Positions 23,758 through 36,284 of a DNA stretch of 64,000 nt are shown piece by piece. The position numbers were made by a program, and so were the translations under genes. The notes under the pieces are model-generated. The model saw nothing but the letters and a program-made list of their open reading frames with translations, made no database searches and was not told the origin of the DNA. This DNA comes from Pseudorasbora parva (taxonomy: Eukaryota; Chordata; Actinopteri; Cypriniformes; Gobionidae): contig NC_090176.1 in NCBI RefSeq assembly GCF_024679245.1, positions 21,812,793 through 21,876,792 of the forward strand, in the 5' to 3' direction. The stretch's first letter is position 1; each line of letters opens with the position of its first letter.

Positions 23758-25274
23758 TTAATAAATGGAGTAATTCCAATAGGATCCTCACACCATCGGT
23801 GCTCAGGCCCTAAATACTTAAGTATTTTTAATACATAAAATAATTTAAAAGTGTAATTTGGCAATTTCTCTCAAAAAATCCTGTCATCACTGGCGCATAA
23901 TGAATTCTGCGGTAGGCAAGGCCATAAAGGATCCTTCTGTTGTAGGCCTATGCTTCATTTCTTAGAAGCGGAGGCTGCTTTTGAAGGGACCTTTAAATTG
24001 GGACAACTTTTGTTGCGCCATGGTGATGCAGTTGGCCTTCGAAGGATGCAGCCTCTGAATTGTGACGCAGCAATTGAATTTAGTACACTGTGTGACAGTC
24101 TTACAGTTGTGCAACAGTTAATCAATGTTAGCGGAGACCATAGAAATGAATAAGGAGTGCCATAAAATGAATCATATAGAACAGACTTTTCTTATAGAAC
24201 AGCATTTTTGGGATGTAAACTCTTAAAATAGATCAATCCAAAACAATGTTTAAGAGAAAACATGATACACGATAGACACATTATTTTGTTTATTTTATTT
24301 TTTTCATTTAATTGATGCCCTCTCTTCTAAGCAACAGTTGCCAACATTATTTTCGCTTCCAGACTGAGGTGTGCAGAACCGGCCCACATTGGTTCACACT
24401 GAAGGGACTTTGAAGGGACCATTTGACATTCAGGAGAGCTCAGGCTCCATAATTAAGACTCCCTGAGCCCCTTTCCTGGACCATGGCCGTGATATTGCTC
24501 CTCTTCTCACACAAATCCTACAACTTATAACGGATTATCCGTTGACAGCCAAATTGCCTGAGGGGATTTTGTTTTCCTTATATGACAAGCCAATCTGTTT
24601 GGTTGCCAGAACTATCCTTAACCCCCCACCACCATCACTACCTCCCTCCCCATTTTTCCTTTTATAATCTGAGAGGGTTGCAAGGCAAAAAGAAATCTGT
24701 TTCATTTGGTACATCCAGGTCCTGCCTCACTGAAGAGGTCATATTTTTATGGACACGGCTGGAGCTCTCATCTTCTCAATGTGATGTTACCTTTTCTTAT
24801 TGTAGCCAATTATCTATTCCCACTCCTGGGCCTCTCTCAGGGCCGCACTGCCATAGCACCATGCCAAGTTCAAGATGTGTCATCTCGAAACCATGGAAAC
24901 CACAGTCGGAAACCACTGGATATTCGAGCCAGATCGAAAGATTTTCTATTGAGAAGGTATTTGTTTAGATTATGCTTGTAGAGCGGGAGATATCGAGCAT
25001 GTGTGAGAAAGATGTCACATTAAAATTCATCCATGTTGGCCAAACGATTCATGAACTGAATTTGGCATGCAAAATAGGGTTTGAAGAGCTAAGCTAAATA
25101 ACAGCTTCACTTGAGATGATTTTAAAGCTACTTTGAAAGTGCAACTCTTCTGCCCTCCGAAACTCCCTACATATAATTTTGCTCTCTTTTTTCGTTTTCT
25201 TTTTTTCCCCTTCCAAACTAGGACCACAGGAAAAGATGCAATTGGTGAGAAAACAAGTCTTGAGAATTGTTGTC
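23758..25274. other. No gene seen; partial repeats
   Basis: 23900-24060 carries 'gaaggatgcagcctctgaa' type words like those at 63430 and 63970, probably a decayed terminal-inverted element. The rest is unique-looking, including poly-T and CCTCCC-rich stretches near 24600 and 25190. Confidence 0.4.
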
Positions 25275-25277
25275 TTA

Positions 25278-26135
25278 AGCCTAGTTCAGACTGCACGATT
25301 TTCAAACTCGTCGGGTTACTGCTCTTTTCACACTGTATGACTATCTGGGGTATCATTCAGTAACTGCTGTGTTCACACTGCACGATGGTTTGACGACAGA
25401 GGAGTTCACACTGCATGACTGAACAAAGGGAACAATCACCGACAACTCTCTCTCTCTGGTGCGCAAACTACGCTTCCCAACTACAAGTAAACAACGCAAG
25501 ATCACACGTGCGTCAGACCGGAGATCTCGTGCGAGACTTGGAATTGTTATTAAAAATTATAAACTGCACAAAGTTTGCTTCAAATTGTATGTGCGCTGAT
25601 TTGTGGAGAAAAAGAAAAAAGATTATGGCAGAGGAAATTGTTGGAGACAGAGGGAGCCAGGATTTTGTTCTGCAAAGACAGTTTGAGGTAAATAAATAAT
25701 TTTGTAATGTGCTGCTGCTGTGGCTGGATGTGCAAATGTTTGGCCTTTTGTTTCTGTTTGATAGAATTGTAAATATATATTTTAAAATACTGCTATTCTG
25801 CTCTATAACTCCTCCCTGAACCTCCCGCTGTCCTGTATCTCAGTTCTCTCATTGGCTGTCGGTCATCGCCTATGTATTTTTCAGTCAGAACGCAGTTCAG
25901 ACAGCAGGAGTTTCAATCGCCGACAGGTCCAGATATTTAGCATGCCAAATATCTCACCGGCGTCGGCGACTCATCGGCGATTCTCTCTGATCGCGTCTTT
26001 GATTATTCACACTGCGTGATTGTCACTCGCGTGCACGAGCACCGATTTGCCTATGATCTCGGGCATTTGTCGGCAATTTCGCAAAACCTGTCGGTGACTC
26101 AAATTCGGGGCAAAAATCCGGCAGTGAACTAGGCT
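25278..26135. mobile_element. Harbinger-like MITE, 858 bp
   Basis: Inverted ends AGCCTAGTTCA / TGAACTAGGCT, flanked by TTA at 25275-25277 and 26136-26138. The left end continues into GACTGCACGATTTT and the right subterminal region carries CACTGCGTGATTG, recalling the CACTGTGCGATTTT ends at 563 and 11001. No transposase seen. A diverged fragment of the right half is at 36790-37062. Confidence 0.8.
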
Positions 26136-26138
26136 TTA

Positions 26139-26751
26139 GATGAAGGAATACATAAATGAGAATTTTGGGGTTGTGGTCTCTCCTTTGATAAAAAAAATTG
26201 TGTGTTGTATTGTAATGATTTATTACTGATGTTGTGCCCAAGGATGATAATGTAAAGCTTTTTAATGAATGATGGTTAAAAGTGAATTTTACTGAATTAA
26301 ATATTATTAAATCTCAACTGCTTTCTCATCGCTGTCAATTTTGTTGTATGTTTATTTTGTTAATGAGAGGAAAGCGTGCGGCACATTTTAACATATTCAT
26401 CTATGAAAGTGACGTATCTCAAACTTTTTACCTATAAGGGAAGAATGAAAAAGAGCTTTGCCTTCAGAGAAGAGAATGAAGAGGGAAGTGGAAGTTTCAC
26501 AAAGAATGTTATCCCATATGGTGAAAAAGTCCATTCAACATGGTGGAGAAGGTGGGAGAAATGTTATATAACTGAGTACTGAAAATTATCAATGTAATTA
26601 AATATGGACTATATTACCCAATATTTGTGGATTTATGACAAGTGTTATGTTTATTATAGTGGTTTGTTGTTAGCTTAGCAACATGCTAACACCAAACCCA
26701 TTGAGGTGCATCCCAACTTCCACTTATTCACATTCTATGCCATTTTCTTGT
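26139..26751. other. No gene seen
   Basis: AT-rich DNA; no repeat family recognised. Confidence 0.4.
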
Positions 26752-26759
26752 ATAAATAG

Positions 26760-28086
26760 TAGGGATGGGACGATACACTTAAACTCACGATACGATGCAC
26801 CTCGATATGCCAGTGTTACGATACGATACGTCACGATACGATATCAAATTTTATTTTTATTTTTTTCAAATCTGTGATTTTTTTTTTTACCACCAAAGTA
26901 ATGTACTTAAACGAAAGGTAGGATTTTTCTATTTTTTTGCATTTTGGTTCTTTGTTGTTTAAAAAAGAAGAAGAATTTTTAGAAGTCCGCGACCACATCT
27001 TAAACAGGGGTGCCAATAATTGTGGAGGGCACTATAGGGCTGTCAATCGATTAAAATATTGAATCGCAATTAACTGCATGATTGTCATGAGTTAACTCGA
27101 TTTTAAATCGCACCTTTTTAGCAATTGTAAATGTATCTTAAATTAAGTTTAAATTAAGTTTTTAATACTCTAATCAACATAGGTATGGACAAATATGCAT
27201 GCTTTATGGAAATGTACATTTATTATTAGTGAAACCATACTTATTCAATAATAATCAATACAGTATGAAGACTAGACATATCAAAGGTCATAGATATGTT
27301 TATCTAAGAAATTGTTCTCTTAAGCCTAAACTTAAAAATAATGAGTAAGTAACTGTTAGTGATTTCTCTCATTTTAAGAATATAAAGGGAGTTTTTACAC
27401 TGGCAGTTTAATTCAGAACAGGGCAAAGTTCGTATGAAAAATTGTTAATGTGTACCAGTGAACGAACCAGAACCACACCATACCTGGAGGAGGTCCATAT
27501 TACACGAGTAGGAATATAGTGCGGCCCCTTTAAGAGATCCGCATTTCCTGTTGAACTAACTGCCGGTATTTTGCGCGTGCGCGCTGAACTGGGCCGCGAT
27601 TCACGTGGACAGTGTGAAGAACACGGACTCGGGAGCGCGCTTGTTCAGGAAAGTAACCTGTGCATTAGTTTTAGCCGATTGTAATGTATTTAGCTCAATA
27701 AAACACGTGTTCTGTAAGCGGGGTGATGGTGTTAATGATTTACCTCAGACATGAGCGAGAGTGAGCTGCAGTGCATCGCGCTCAGACTGCAGAGAATGTG
27801 CTCAGTGAAAAAACGCCCTTTTCTTTCTGGAGTCTAATAAAAGTTAAACAGAAAATATGGTAGTTTATGTAGGCAATAACTGCATTTTTGGTTTAGAATA
27901 TTAATGCTAATGTCAACCCTTTTCTTTCCCTATTAATGTTTGCTGCTGCACCCCACCCTCATTCTACGCAAATCATGCAGCAGTGCCATCTATCTTTATT
28001 TCGCGATACATTTTTTTCGACCTCGATGCATTTCGTCACGTTTTGTATCGCGATATTTTGTCAAACGATATTTCGTCCCATCCCTA
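26760..28086. mobile_element. hAT-type element with 8-bp duplication
   Basis: Ends TAGGGATGGGACGA / TCGTCCCATCCCTA, flanked by a perfect 8-bp duplication ATAAATAG (26752-26759 and 28087-28094), the hAT signature. Subterminal regions carry repeated CGATACGAT words. No transposase frame. The interior appears composite: a 'gggctgtcaatcgattaaaa' block at 27038 is the start of another known fish repeat, and a CpG-rich stretch lies at 27540-27640. Confidence 0.85.
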
Positions 28087-28094
28087 ATAAATAG

Positions 28095-29103
28095 TGTGAA
28101 TAGTGTGTTCAAACTGAAAATTAAATTTGTGACAGAGCGCAATAAGGGCAAGGATTTATAGAGATGTTCCCTATATCTGAGATTTCATTCACTTAGGATG
28201 CTGCTTATAGAAAACAGCTTCCTGTGAAGGCAGAAGACAGCAAAGTAGTGCACTAGGTTTTGGAACGAAGCCTTTGTGTTCTTAGTGATTATTAAGAAAC
28301 TATTGTTTATGTAATCCACATTAATGGCATTCATTGAAAGATACAGAGTGAAGAAGACATTGGCTTTTCTACAGACATTGACTCCACTTTATGACTGCAG
28401 TGTTAGGAAAACGTTTTATTTTCAGTTTTGACAGTAAAAGGTCACAACAGGCCTGAATGCCAAGTCAAAGTGATTTTCTCCAGCTGTGAATCTGGGACCC
28501 TTTTGACCAGGTCAGCTGCAAAATTCAATTGAACTGCAGCACCACATTCACTGACTGCACTGTATAGCCCTCTTTGCCATGGTGGCATGTTTTATGCTCT
28601 TCCAGCAGTTTATAGAAATGTGTCAAAAAAGAGATGTCTCTGCTGAAAATGTTCCATTTTTAGAGTTAAGAGTGAATTTAGAGTGAATTTCTTCCTTCTC
28701 TTCTCACATTCTTTTTATACGGATACTCAAAGGAGGGTAGTGACTTCGTAATCTGGATTCTTAGACACAGTGATGAGAACAAGGGTGGGGAATTTAAGGC
28801 TTAGGAAATGCAGATTGATAACAGGCAGACTCTTCTAAAGCTCAGTGGAATAGGTAAACACTGTATTCAATGCACAAGGGGATTATGAACTTCAGCTCCG
28901 TATTTTAAATATATTTCATACATTCTGTAATGTTTATTCATGCGGCTCGGAAAGATATCAAACCTGATCTTTGGAAATTGTCCCAGGGCCTTTAGAAGTC
29001 AAATAGAAAGAAGAGATCGTTGCTGATTGTGTGTTAGCAGAGGTTCAAGTGAAAAAAAATCTTGATCTTAAATATATTCAAGAGCCCTTAGCATTAAGTC
29101 CAC
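28095..29103. other. No gene seen
   Basis: Unique-looking DNA; no features supported. Confidence 0.4.
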
Positions 29104-29345
29104 CTGGTGTTTTGAGTGTGTATATATATTATGGAGATAAAATGTCCCCATGATAATGGCAATATCCAAAATCACTGTCCTTGCAGTGACATTTTTGGTC
29201 CCCATAAGGAAAAAAGCTTATAAATCACAATGAGTGATGTTTTTTGTAATGTAAACTGCAGAAGTTTTTGTGTGATGGGTAGGTTTAAGGGTAAAGTTAG
29301 TGTAAGAGAACAGAATATACAATTTGAACAGTATAAAAACCATTA
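29104..29345 (-). repeat. CA-associated repeat, inverted diverged copy
   Basis: Complement of the block at 61134-61380: AAAATGTCCCCATGATAATG, TTTGGTCCCCATAAGG and GTGTGATGGGTAGG appear in reverse order. Only a short GTGTGTATATATA run remains of the microsatellite. Confidence 0.65.
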
Positions 29346-29389
29346 AGTCTATGGAGAGACCTCAGAAAGACAGCAAACCAAAAATATAT

Positions 29390-29765
29390 GTGATACTGGA
29401 GCACAAAACCAGTCATAAATTGCATGGGTATATTTGTGGCAATAGCCAACAATACATTGTATGGGTCAAAAAGATTTTTCCTTTATGCCAACCAATCATG
29501 ATAAGTAAACATTATGTTCCATGAACATATTTAGTACATTTCCTACTGTACTATTAAAAAATATATAATAGTAGTAGTAGCAATATGCAACGTTAAGGAC
29601 TTCATTTAGACAACTTTAAAGGTGATTTTATAACTATTTAGATGTCTTTGTACCCTCAGATTCCAGATTTCAAATAGTTGCATCTCGGCCAAATATTGAC
29701 CTATCCTAACAGACCATATGTAATGAAAAAAACTTCTTTATTCAGCTTTCAGAATAAATTAATTT
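29390..29765 (-). repeat. Common fish repeat ('accagtcataa' type)
   Basis: Contains GGAGCACAAAACCAGTCATA at the left, then ATTTGTGGCAATAGCCAAC, CATACAATG-type words, TCAGATTCCAGATTTC and CTCGGCCAAATATTGACC. I recognise these in this order from a widespread teleost repeat whose end reads 'ccacaaaaccagtcataa'. Confidence 0.6.
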
Positions 29766-30286
29766 TTATTAACTTCTTTATTCAGTGTGTGTGTGTGTGA
29801 ATATGAAACACATGACTGAATGAATTGTTGCGATCATGATCAAGCAATTGCAATCACTTTCAATTAGTTTAATACCGCTCTCCACCAGCTCTTTTTTTTT
29901 AAAGGTTTTTAATGAGGATTATGGGGTCTGTTTCTTTTTTCACCGTTTAGGTTTGTTGACATGACTCATGACTGCAACATCTCTGCTGGAATTGTCACTT
30001 TACATTCATGTGAAGATTTCATGAATCCTCTGAAAGAAACAAATAATTTCTTATCCATATGTGGGTGACTAATTAAGACCAGGGGGAAACAAAGAGAAAT
30101 ACCTGTTTTAAAAAAAAACTCCATCGCATGTTTAATTAAGCCAAAACCAACTGCACATCTCTCTCTCACACATTGCACCTGAACATTACAACAGCACTCA
30201 TATGAGATCTGAGCATATCATGCTGACAGAATTTTTTATTTAATTTTTAATTTTATTTTTTGGGGGAGGGGGGGTCTATTAAAAAA

Positions 30287-30287
<1 letters not shown>
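29766..30287. other. No gene seen
   Basis: AT-rich with a short (GT)7 at about 29785. Nothing else. Confidence 0.4.

Positions 30288-30374
<87 letters not shown>
30288..30374. repeat. (AT)n microsatellite
   Basis: About 87 bases of pure AT, directly after a G-rich stretch. Confidence 0.97.
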
Positions 30375-30376
<2 letters not shown>

Positions 30377-30698
30377 GTCAACTGACTGTTTTGTTTCGCA
30401 TGATGGTGATTCTGGAACCATAAGAGGGCGCTGTTTACCATAGAGAGGAGCTCTCTGGGGGATCAAAGCTAAAATGTTTTTTGTGAGAGCTTATAATTTA
30501 AAATGGTTACATATGGTCAGGTCAATGACGTGATATATTATGTTATTTAAGGATACGTTAAATGCAGTACAGACAATCACGTAAATTCAGCTCATCTATG
30601 AAGAACATGTTTTTGAATTAAAATTAATTTAGCTATTTTTGTGTTGTTTAATGTAAAAAAAATTAGGTTAATTAGGTTGTAGGCTAATAAAGAAAACT

Positions 30699-30900
30699 GG
30701 TAACATTTTATTTTACAGTGTCCTTGTGGCATATGTTACATGTAGCCTACTTACTTTAGTAAGTAAATTATGCATACCCTAATTACATGCAACTAACCCT
30801 CAACCAAACCTAATCCTACCATAACCCTATAGTAATTACATGAAGCCCAGTTAATTAATATTACTCAGCACTTAAATATATAATTACATTGTATTGAATT
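30699..30900 (+). repeat. Fish TIR repeat, 3'-truncated
   Basis: Begins GGTAACATTTTATTTTACAG and carries ACTAACCCTCAACCAAACC, the order found in a common teleost element. The expected inverted right end ('...aaataaagtgttacc') is absent. Confidence 0.55.
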
Positions 30901-31527
30901 GCTAGTAATTGAAAAAAAACATGAGTATGTTAATAATTCTTTTCAAATCATACAACTGGATATTTTTATAGTAATTTTATTTTTCTCAGATGCCTATGGT
31001 TTTATTGTCTTCTTGTGTGAGTCGCCAGTTGAATTTCCAGCATGTTGCCATTCTTGGACAGTTGAACTGTGCATGACACAATGTATAATAATAATAAAAC
31101 AAACACAATACAGTAAATATGTGGAAACAAACACTGAAGATATATTGTTACATCCCTTGTAACCATAGCAACCCTGCACTCATATCAATGTGTAAACAGA
31201 AACGGTGGAAGTGTTTTTATTGAGTTAGTTGATCAGACACACAAAGTAATCAAACCGATATATTGGCCCTGACCATTTGTTGATTACTTGAGTGTCAGAG
31301 CAAGTCCAGACATGTCGTGTCCGCGGGTCACCAGCACACCGGGTCAATATTCACAGGAAGACGTTGAGATCTTTCAGAACGGTGCAGGCCATAAATCACA
31401 GTTTGTGCGGATCAGCAACTGCCACTGTGAAGTGATTTTTATTATAGAAAAACTAAAGCAAAGCAGGAAATAAAAAAAAGGCAATATGACGCTTTTAGTT
31501 TAGTATCTCTTCCTGTGTTTAATCCCT
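30901..31527. other. No gene seen
   Basis: No repeat or coding signal recognised. Confidence 0.4.
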
Positions 31528-32220
31528 GGCTGTGTCTGAAATTGCCTCCTATAACCTCATTGACTATTCCCTACATTAGTCCACTTGAAGGAGTGAATGA
31601 AAACGAGTGAGTGAATTCAGACAATGAGTGCGCTGGAAGGGCTGCCGCTTTTGCATAGTTTGTGCTTGCTGTTTAATAAGCATTTGAAACTTTGCCAGCT
31701 AGCCGCTCCAGTAGTAATGAAAAGATTTATCTTGAACTCTGTCATGGAAACTATGTATGAAACCTTAATTAAACATTTAATAAATGAATTAAAAATAATT
31801 TATACCTGTAGGATATTATGCTGTTTAGCCACATTGGTCCGGCTGTTTGGAAAATGGATGGAGGGATGATTCAGCTGCGGACATTGGGTGCGTCTCAATT
31901 AGCTCCCTAGTTCAGTTGCCAGGGCACTGATCAGGGAGTCAGACCATTGACTTATGTCCTAATCAGTTCCCTGACTAGTGAACTAGGGAGCGGAATGAGA
32001 CGCACCCATTATCTTCTGGTCAGACATTTGGCATGCGATTCTCTCAGTGCATTATGGGTATTCTCTAGCCATTGCGTGTACATCAGTTTTACACTCGTTA
32101 TTGTTGGATTGAATTAGTGCACTCGATAACATCCACTGTGGTTTCAGATACCACTACAAATGGCTGTTCCCTCAAATAGTGCCCCATTCGAGGGTATAGG
32201 GGACAATTTCAGGCACAGCC
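31528..32220. mobile_element. MITE with inverted ends, host of a nested MITE
   Basis: Left end GGCTGTGTCTGAAATTG; the right end complement is GGCTGTGCCTGAAATTG. About 25-bp TIRs extend to CCTATA. The 693-bp element contains the snap-back MITE 31884-32009. Small open frames inside (for example from 31624) are not credible genes. No clean duplication found. Confidence 0.65.
31884..32009. mobile_element. Snap-back MITE (about 125 bp)
   Basis: Left arm GGGTGCGTCTCAATTAGCTC with CCTAGTTCA; the right arm is its complement TGAACTAGGGAGCG followed by GAATGAGACGCACCC. About 29-bp TIRs with few mismatches. ATT flanks both sides, a possible 3-bp duplication. Confidence 0.75.
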
Positions 32221-32307
32221 CCTGTGTATTTGGTTATGGGTTGCTTATTGGTTTATTAAATAGTCCCGCCTGTGCCTTGTTTTACCCCTCATTAACTTCT
32301 TGCATAG

Positions 32308-33824
32308 ACCCACTTTATATTAGGTGGCCATAACTACTTAAATCAAAAAAAAGAAGTACAATGTATTGTGTTCATATTGTATTGTACACACTTTTGCTGA
32401 TATTGAGGTGGGATACGGGTAGAGTTAGGGACAGGTGTGGTGGTATGGGTAAGTTTAAAGGGGGGGTGAAACACTCAGTTTTAGTCAATCTCATGTCAAT
32501 CTTGAGTACCTATAGAGTAGTATTGCATCCTTCATATCTCCGAAAAGTCTTTAGTTTTATTATATTTCTAAAAGAAATATAGGCTGTACTGAGTCTTTCC
32601 GGAAAAAAACGAGCGCCTGGAGCACTCCTTCGTATCGAGTGGACGGAGCTAAAGAATGATGATCGCGAACAAAGTGGTGACGTCCTCAAGCGTGGAGAAG
32701 CGGAGAAGCCCATCACTATCGATCTCAGCTAATACAGATATATGATCCAGAATCAGATCCGGAGGCTGAAATAAATTGAACAGGAGAAACAGCAACAGCA
32801 GGACTTCAGTCTCTGTGGTATGTACTGTATTTAGTGGACTGTCAACATTTACGCTTGTTTACTCTCAGTTTATGAGGACATGATTCGGTTTATGGACTAT
32901 TGTATGCGACTAAACCTTAGCAGTAGCAAGCAAAACGGTTTTGCACATCAGACTAGTGTAACGTTATACATAGGACAGCAATGGAGTAACGTTAGCGCAT
33001 TTGAATGACGAAGCACGCGATTGTGTCGTTTATTGATGTTTACTCACGCGACAATAGCCAACAGCATAGACATTTGAAGCAGTTTTACTCACCGGCTGCT
33101 TCCAAAGCAGGACCGAACCTTTATCGCTGGGACCGCTCCGTCAAAAACACACTTCTTTGGTATGATTTGGTGAAGTCCTGTGACAGCAGTGACCGTGGAA
33201 ATCCGCGATGTTGTGAAGCTTCCCGTCATTTCTGCGTTCAAATCGGTTCAAATGCAGCGCTGCCTTCCAGGAATGCTGTGCTGAAGCGTTCAAGTCGCTT
33301 GATATCACCCATAGGAATAAAGTGGAGCACGCTCAGCACGGCGCGCGACATAAGTGTTCACGGACGACTGGATCTGCACCTGAGAGAGTGTTTATGAGTG
33401 TGCATTTCCTCTCTCGCTCTAGTCACGTGCGCGCATCCTACCGGGAGAAGAGCCAGTACGACCCATACAAGGACCTTCCGCTCTTATTAACATCAAGCCG
33501 AGCCATACTAAAAAAAAACTCTCCAAAACTTGTGAGAAACCGGAAGGAGTATTTTTAACACAGAAATACTCCATCAAACGTCCAACATTAGTTTTTGAAA
33601 CTTTGTCTATGTTTAGGATGGAAATCCCCCGTTTAAGGGTAGGGTTAGGTGTAAGGGAAGTATCAACAGTATAATTATAAATGTAACTACAGAAATTAAT
33701 TACAGATGTAATTACTTACAGGTATTTTTTTAAATGCAAGTGCAATGTAAAACATATGTACACAATAAGTGCATTGTATCAAATGATTCATGTAAATGAT
33801 GGTACATAGAATAAAGTAGACCCC
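32308..33824. mobile_element. Short TIR element interrupted by copy C
   Basis: Left part begins CCCACTTTATATTAGGTGGC and matches the element 20921-21215. It is interrupted inside GGGTAAGTTTAA at 32458 by TTAA-type copy C and resumes at 33633 with TTTAAGGGTAGGGTTAGG. The right end AATAAAGTAGACCC is diverged. Confidence 0.7.
32459..33632 (+). mobile_element. TTAA-type element, copy C
   Basis: Starts AGGGGGGGTGAAACACTC after TTAA (32455-32458); a second TTAA lies at 33633-33636. It aligns with copies B and E but lacks the last roughly 60 bases ('aagctcagtatgcatgaaac' block) before a short CCCCCGT end. Frames at 33005-33397 and 33322-33558 recur in sister copies and have no recognised domain. 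Confidence 0.85.
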
Positions 33825-33864
33825 CATTCTTCACCATTATAGGCTCATAGTGTTCCTAAATGTT

Positions 33865-34082
33865 GTTTTCATAAAGAAAGATACTGCTTAAAGAACCATG
33901 TTTGGTTCCCCAAAGAACCCTTTAGATAACATTCATTTTTCTCAGTGTGAAAAACGTGAAAATTCTAAAGAACCCTTTTTTCCACTATAAAGAATCTTTT
34001 GTGGTATGAAAAGATTCCTTAGATGTTAAAGGTTCTTCATGGAAGAATCAATGGCAATAAAGAACTTTTATTTTTAAGAGTA
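33865..34082 (+). repeat. Common fish 'aagaacc' repeat
   Basis: Repeated AAAGAACC and GGTTCTT words (CCAAAGAACCCTTTAG, TTAAAGGTTCTTCATGG) ending in TTATTTTTAAGAGT, as in a widespread cyprinid repeat with internal self-similarity. Confidence 0.6.
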
Positions 34083-35284
34083 CGATAAGATCCACTACTC
34101 TCCCATTTTAAACTAAGCCATAAAAATAATGTATCATATTAACATTAATATGAGGCTGTGAAGTATATCAAAACGATCAGCATCTGAAACTAGATGCTCC
34201 TATATTTTCTATGATTTATTCTGATTATTTTCCATATTTCAAGTCTCATTCCTTATTTAATAACTTTTTGCAAATGGCAAAACACATTTCCACCCTTCAT
34301 GGGGATTGCCTTTGCTTTCCATAGACCAGCAGGGTCAAGTGGAATGTCAGGTTGGTCTGGGATTTCAATTAATAGATTTGCATAACTTAATACAGTCTGT
34401 TTGGTGCATAGAGTACTGTTGCAGCTGGGAAAATCATTTTAAGATGGATCAAGATGATGGTGACCTCTTGGTGGGGGTAGAAATAAAGAAAGACGGGGCG
34501 AAGGCAAGAAAAATCTGAGTGATTCAATGATTTTCATTCTTTCAGGCCCACATGTGCCTCTCTATAAACAGAAAAGTGAATTGCCTCATGCATGAGAATG
34601 TGTAATATGTTTGTGGAGTGCAAGAGGGTTGACCTCAGAAGTTAGTGTTTCATTTCAGGCCCACAGATTAACTCTTTATTTATTTATATATATTTTGCAC
34701 TATATCAGTTGAGCCAAAGATCTACTCTTGTGGCCTTCTCAGCCCAGTGGACACAAGAGGGATCTGAAGAAAAATAATAGGTCAGCATTTCCCATTCAAC
34801 AGATTATAAACCTCTCCAAGCTACCTTTATTCTGTTATTCTTTCATATCCTTATGGATATTGCAGATATTGGAGAGATCACAATAAAGCATTTACTGTGT
34901 GTCTTTTTTTATTGTGGGTTTACGTGTTTATATTTATTTGCTTCAGGGGACTGGGGACGTAATACCAGTGCAGTCGTCAATATATCACTGAATTTTCCAT
35001 TCTTATTATCTGTGAATTAAAAATGGCACACTGCAGAAAAAGAAGGTGGAAAAAAATCAGCAGAAAAATTGAAAGGTACTGATTTTCTGCCAGGCAAGTA
35101 TGATTTTTAGTGTCTTTTAAAGAAGTATCTTATTCTGAGCAAGGTTGCTTAGTGAAATATCATATTACAATTTAAAAGAGCCGTTTTCTGTTATGTAATT
35201 TTATTCCTGTTATGGTATAGTTGAATTTTCTTTCATAACTCCCGTCTTCAGTCACATCAGAAATCATTCTAATATGCTTATTTG

Positions 35285-35285
<1 letters not shown>
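34083..35285. other. No gene seen
   Basis: Unique-looking AT-rich sequence. A 70-codon frame at 34306-34518 lacks any recognisable domain. Confidence 0.4.
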
Positions 35286-35324
<39 letters not shown>

Positions 35325-35329
35325 ACACA

Positions 35330-35390
<61 letters not shown>
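35286..35390. repeat. (CA)n microsatellite
   Basis: CA repeat with two CAGACA interruptions. Confidence 0.97.
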
Positions 35391-35392
<2 letters not shown>

Positions 35393-35400
35393 TATTAACA

Positions 35401-35582
35401 ATGTTGAAAACAGTTTTGCTGCTTAATACTTTTGTGGAAATCGTGATACATTTTTAATCAGTATTTTCTGATGAATACAAATCTTTTTAAAGAAACATGC
35501 ACTTCTTTAAAATAGAAAAATGTACTGGTGCTTTTGATGAATGTAATGCACCCTTGCTGAATAATAGTATTAATTTCTTTCT
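35401..35582 (-). repeat. Common cyprinid repeat, inverted copy
   Basis: TTGAAAACAGTTTTGCTGC, TTTTGTGGAAATCGTGATAC and CACCCTTGCTGAATAATAG are complements of blocks in the repeat at 50807-51245. Confidence 0.6.
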
Positions 35583-35635
35583 TTTTTTTAAAACTTCCCT
35601 TTACTAACCCTTAACTTTTTAATGGTAGTGTAGTG

Positions 35636-35636
<1 letters not shown>

Positions 35637-35732
<96 letters not shown>
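35637..35732. repeat. (AT)n microsatellite
   Basis: 96 bases of pure AT ending exactly at a Tc1-type terminus, suggesting transposition into a TA-rich target. Confidence 0.97.
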
Positions 35733-35734
<2 letters not shown>

Positions 35735-36176
35735 ACCAATCATGCCTAACATTATGACCACTGACAGGTGAAAAACAGTGATCACAAATAGTAATAACAA
35801 AATGGGTCTGTGAGTAACCACAGTTCACCACAACTATGCTTTACATAAACAATACTGTAATCTTCATTACAGCACCTTTTAGTGGGTGCAATATATTATG
35901 CATCAAGTGAACATTTTGTCCTCAAAGTTGATGTGTTAGAAGTAAAATGGGCAAACGTAAGAATTTGAGCGACAAGGGTCAAATTGTAATGGCTATATAG
36001 AAGACTGGGTCAGAGCATCTCTAAAACTGCAGCTCTTGTGGGGTGTTCCCGGTCTGCAGTGATCAGTATCTATCAAAAATGAACCAAGGAAGGCACAGTG
36101 AGAAACCAGTGACAGGGTCATGGGTGGCTAAGGCTCATTGCTGCATGTGGGTGGGAAATGAGAGCTGGCCCATATA
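35733..36176 (+). pseudogene. Tc1-like element, 5' TIR and N-terminal fragment
   Basis: The left terminus CCACCAATCATGCCTAACAT follows a TA. A degraded start ATGGGCAAACGTAAGAATTTG at about 35948 gives MGKRKNLSDKGQIVMA before a stop. Homology continues in other frames through 'aaaactgcagctcttgtgg' and 'ggtctgcagtgatcagtat', the paired-like helix-turn-helix region, to about 36170 where it breaks off. Same family as the C-terminal fragment at 4043-4529. Confidence 0.8.
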
Positions 36177-36284
36177 TTTGTATCTATTAATATCTTAATA
36201 TTCTATTTTCTGACGAAATTGCAATTACACTGGGACATGTATGTTTGGTTGAGTTTTCTCTGTTCTGGTTTGCTGGGGTTCCCT

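Noticed and set aside
33005..33558. Frames of 130 and 78 codons as genes
   Set aside because: They lie inside TTAA-type copy C and recur in degraded form in copies B and E, so they are transposon sequence without a known domain.
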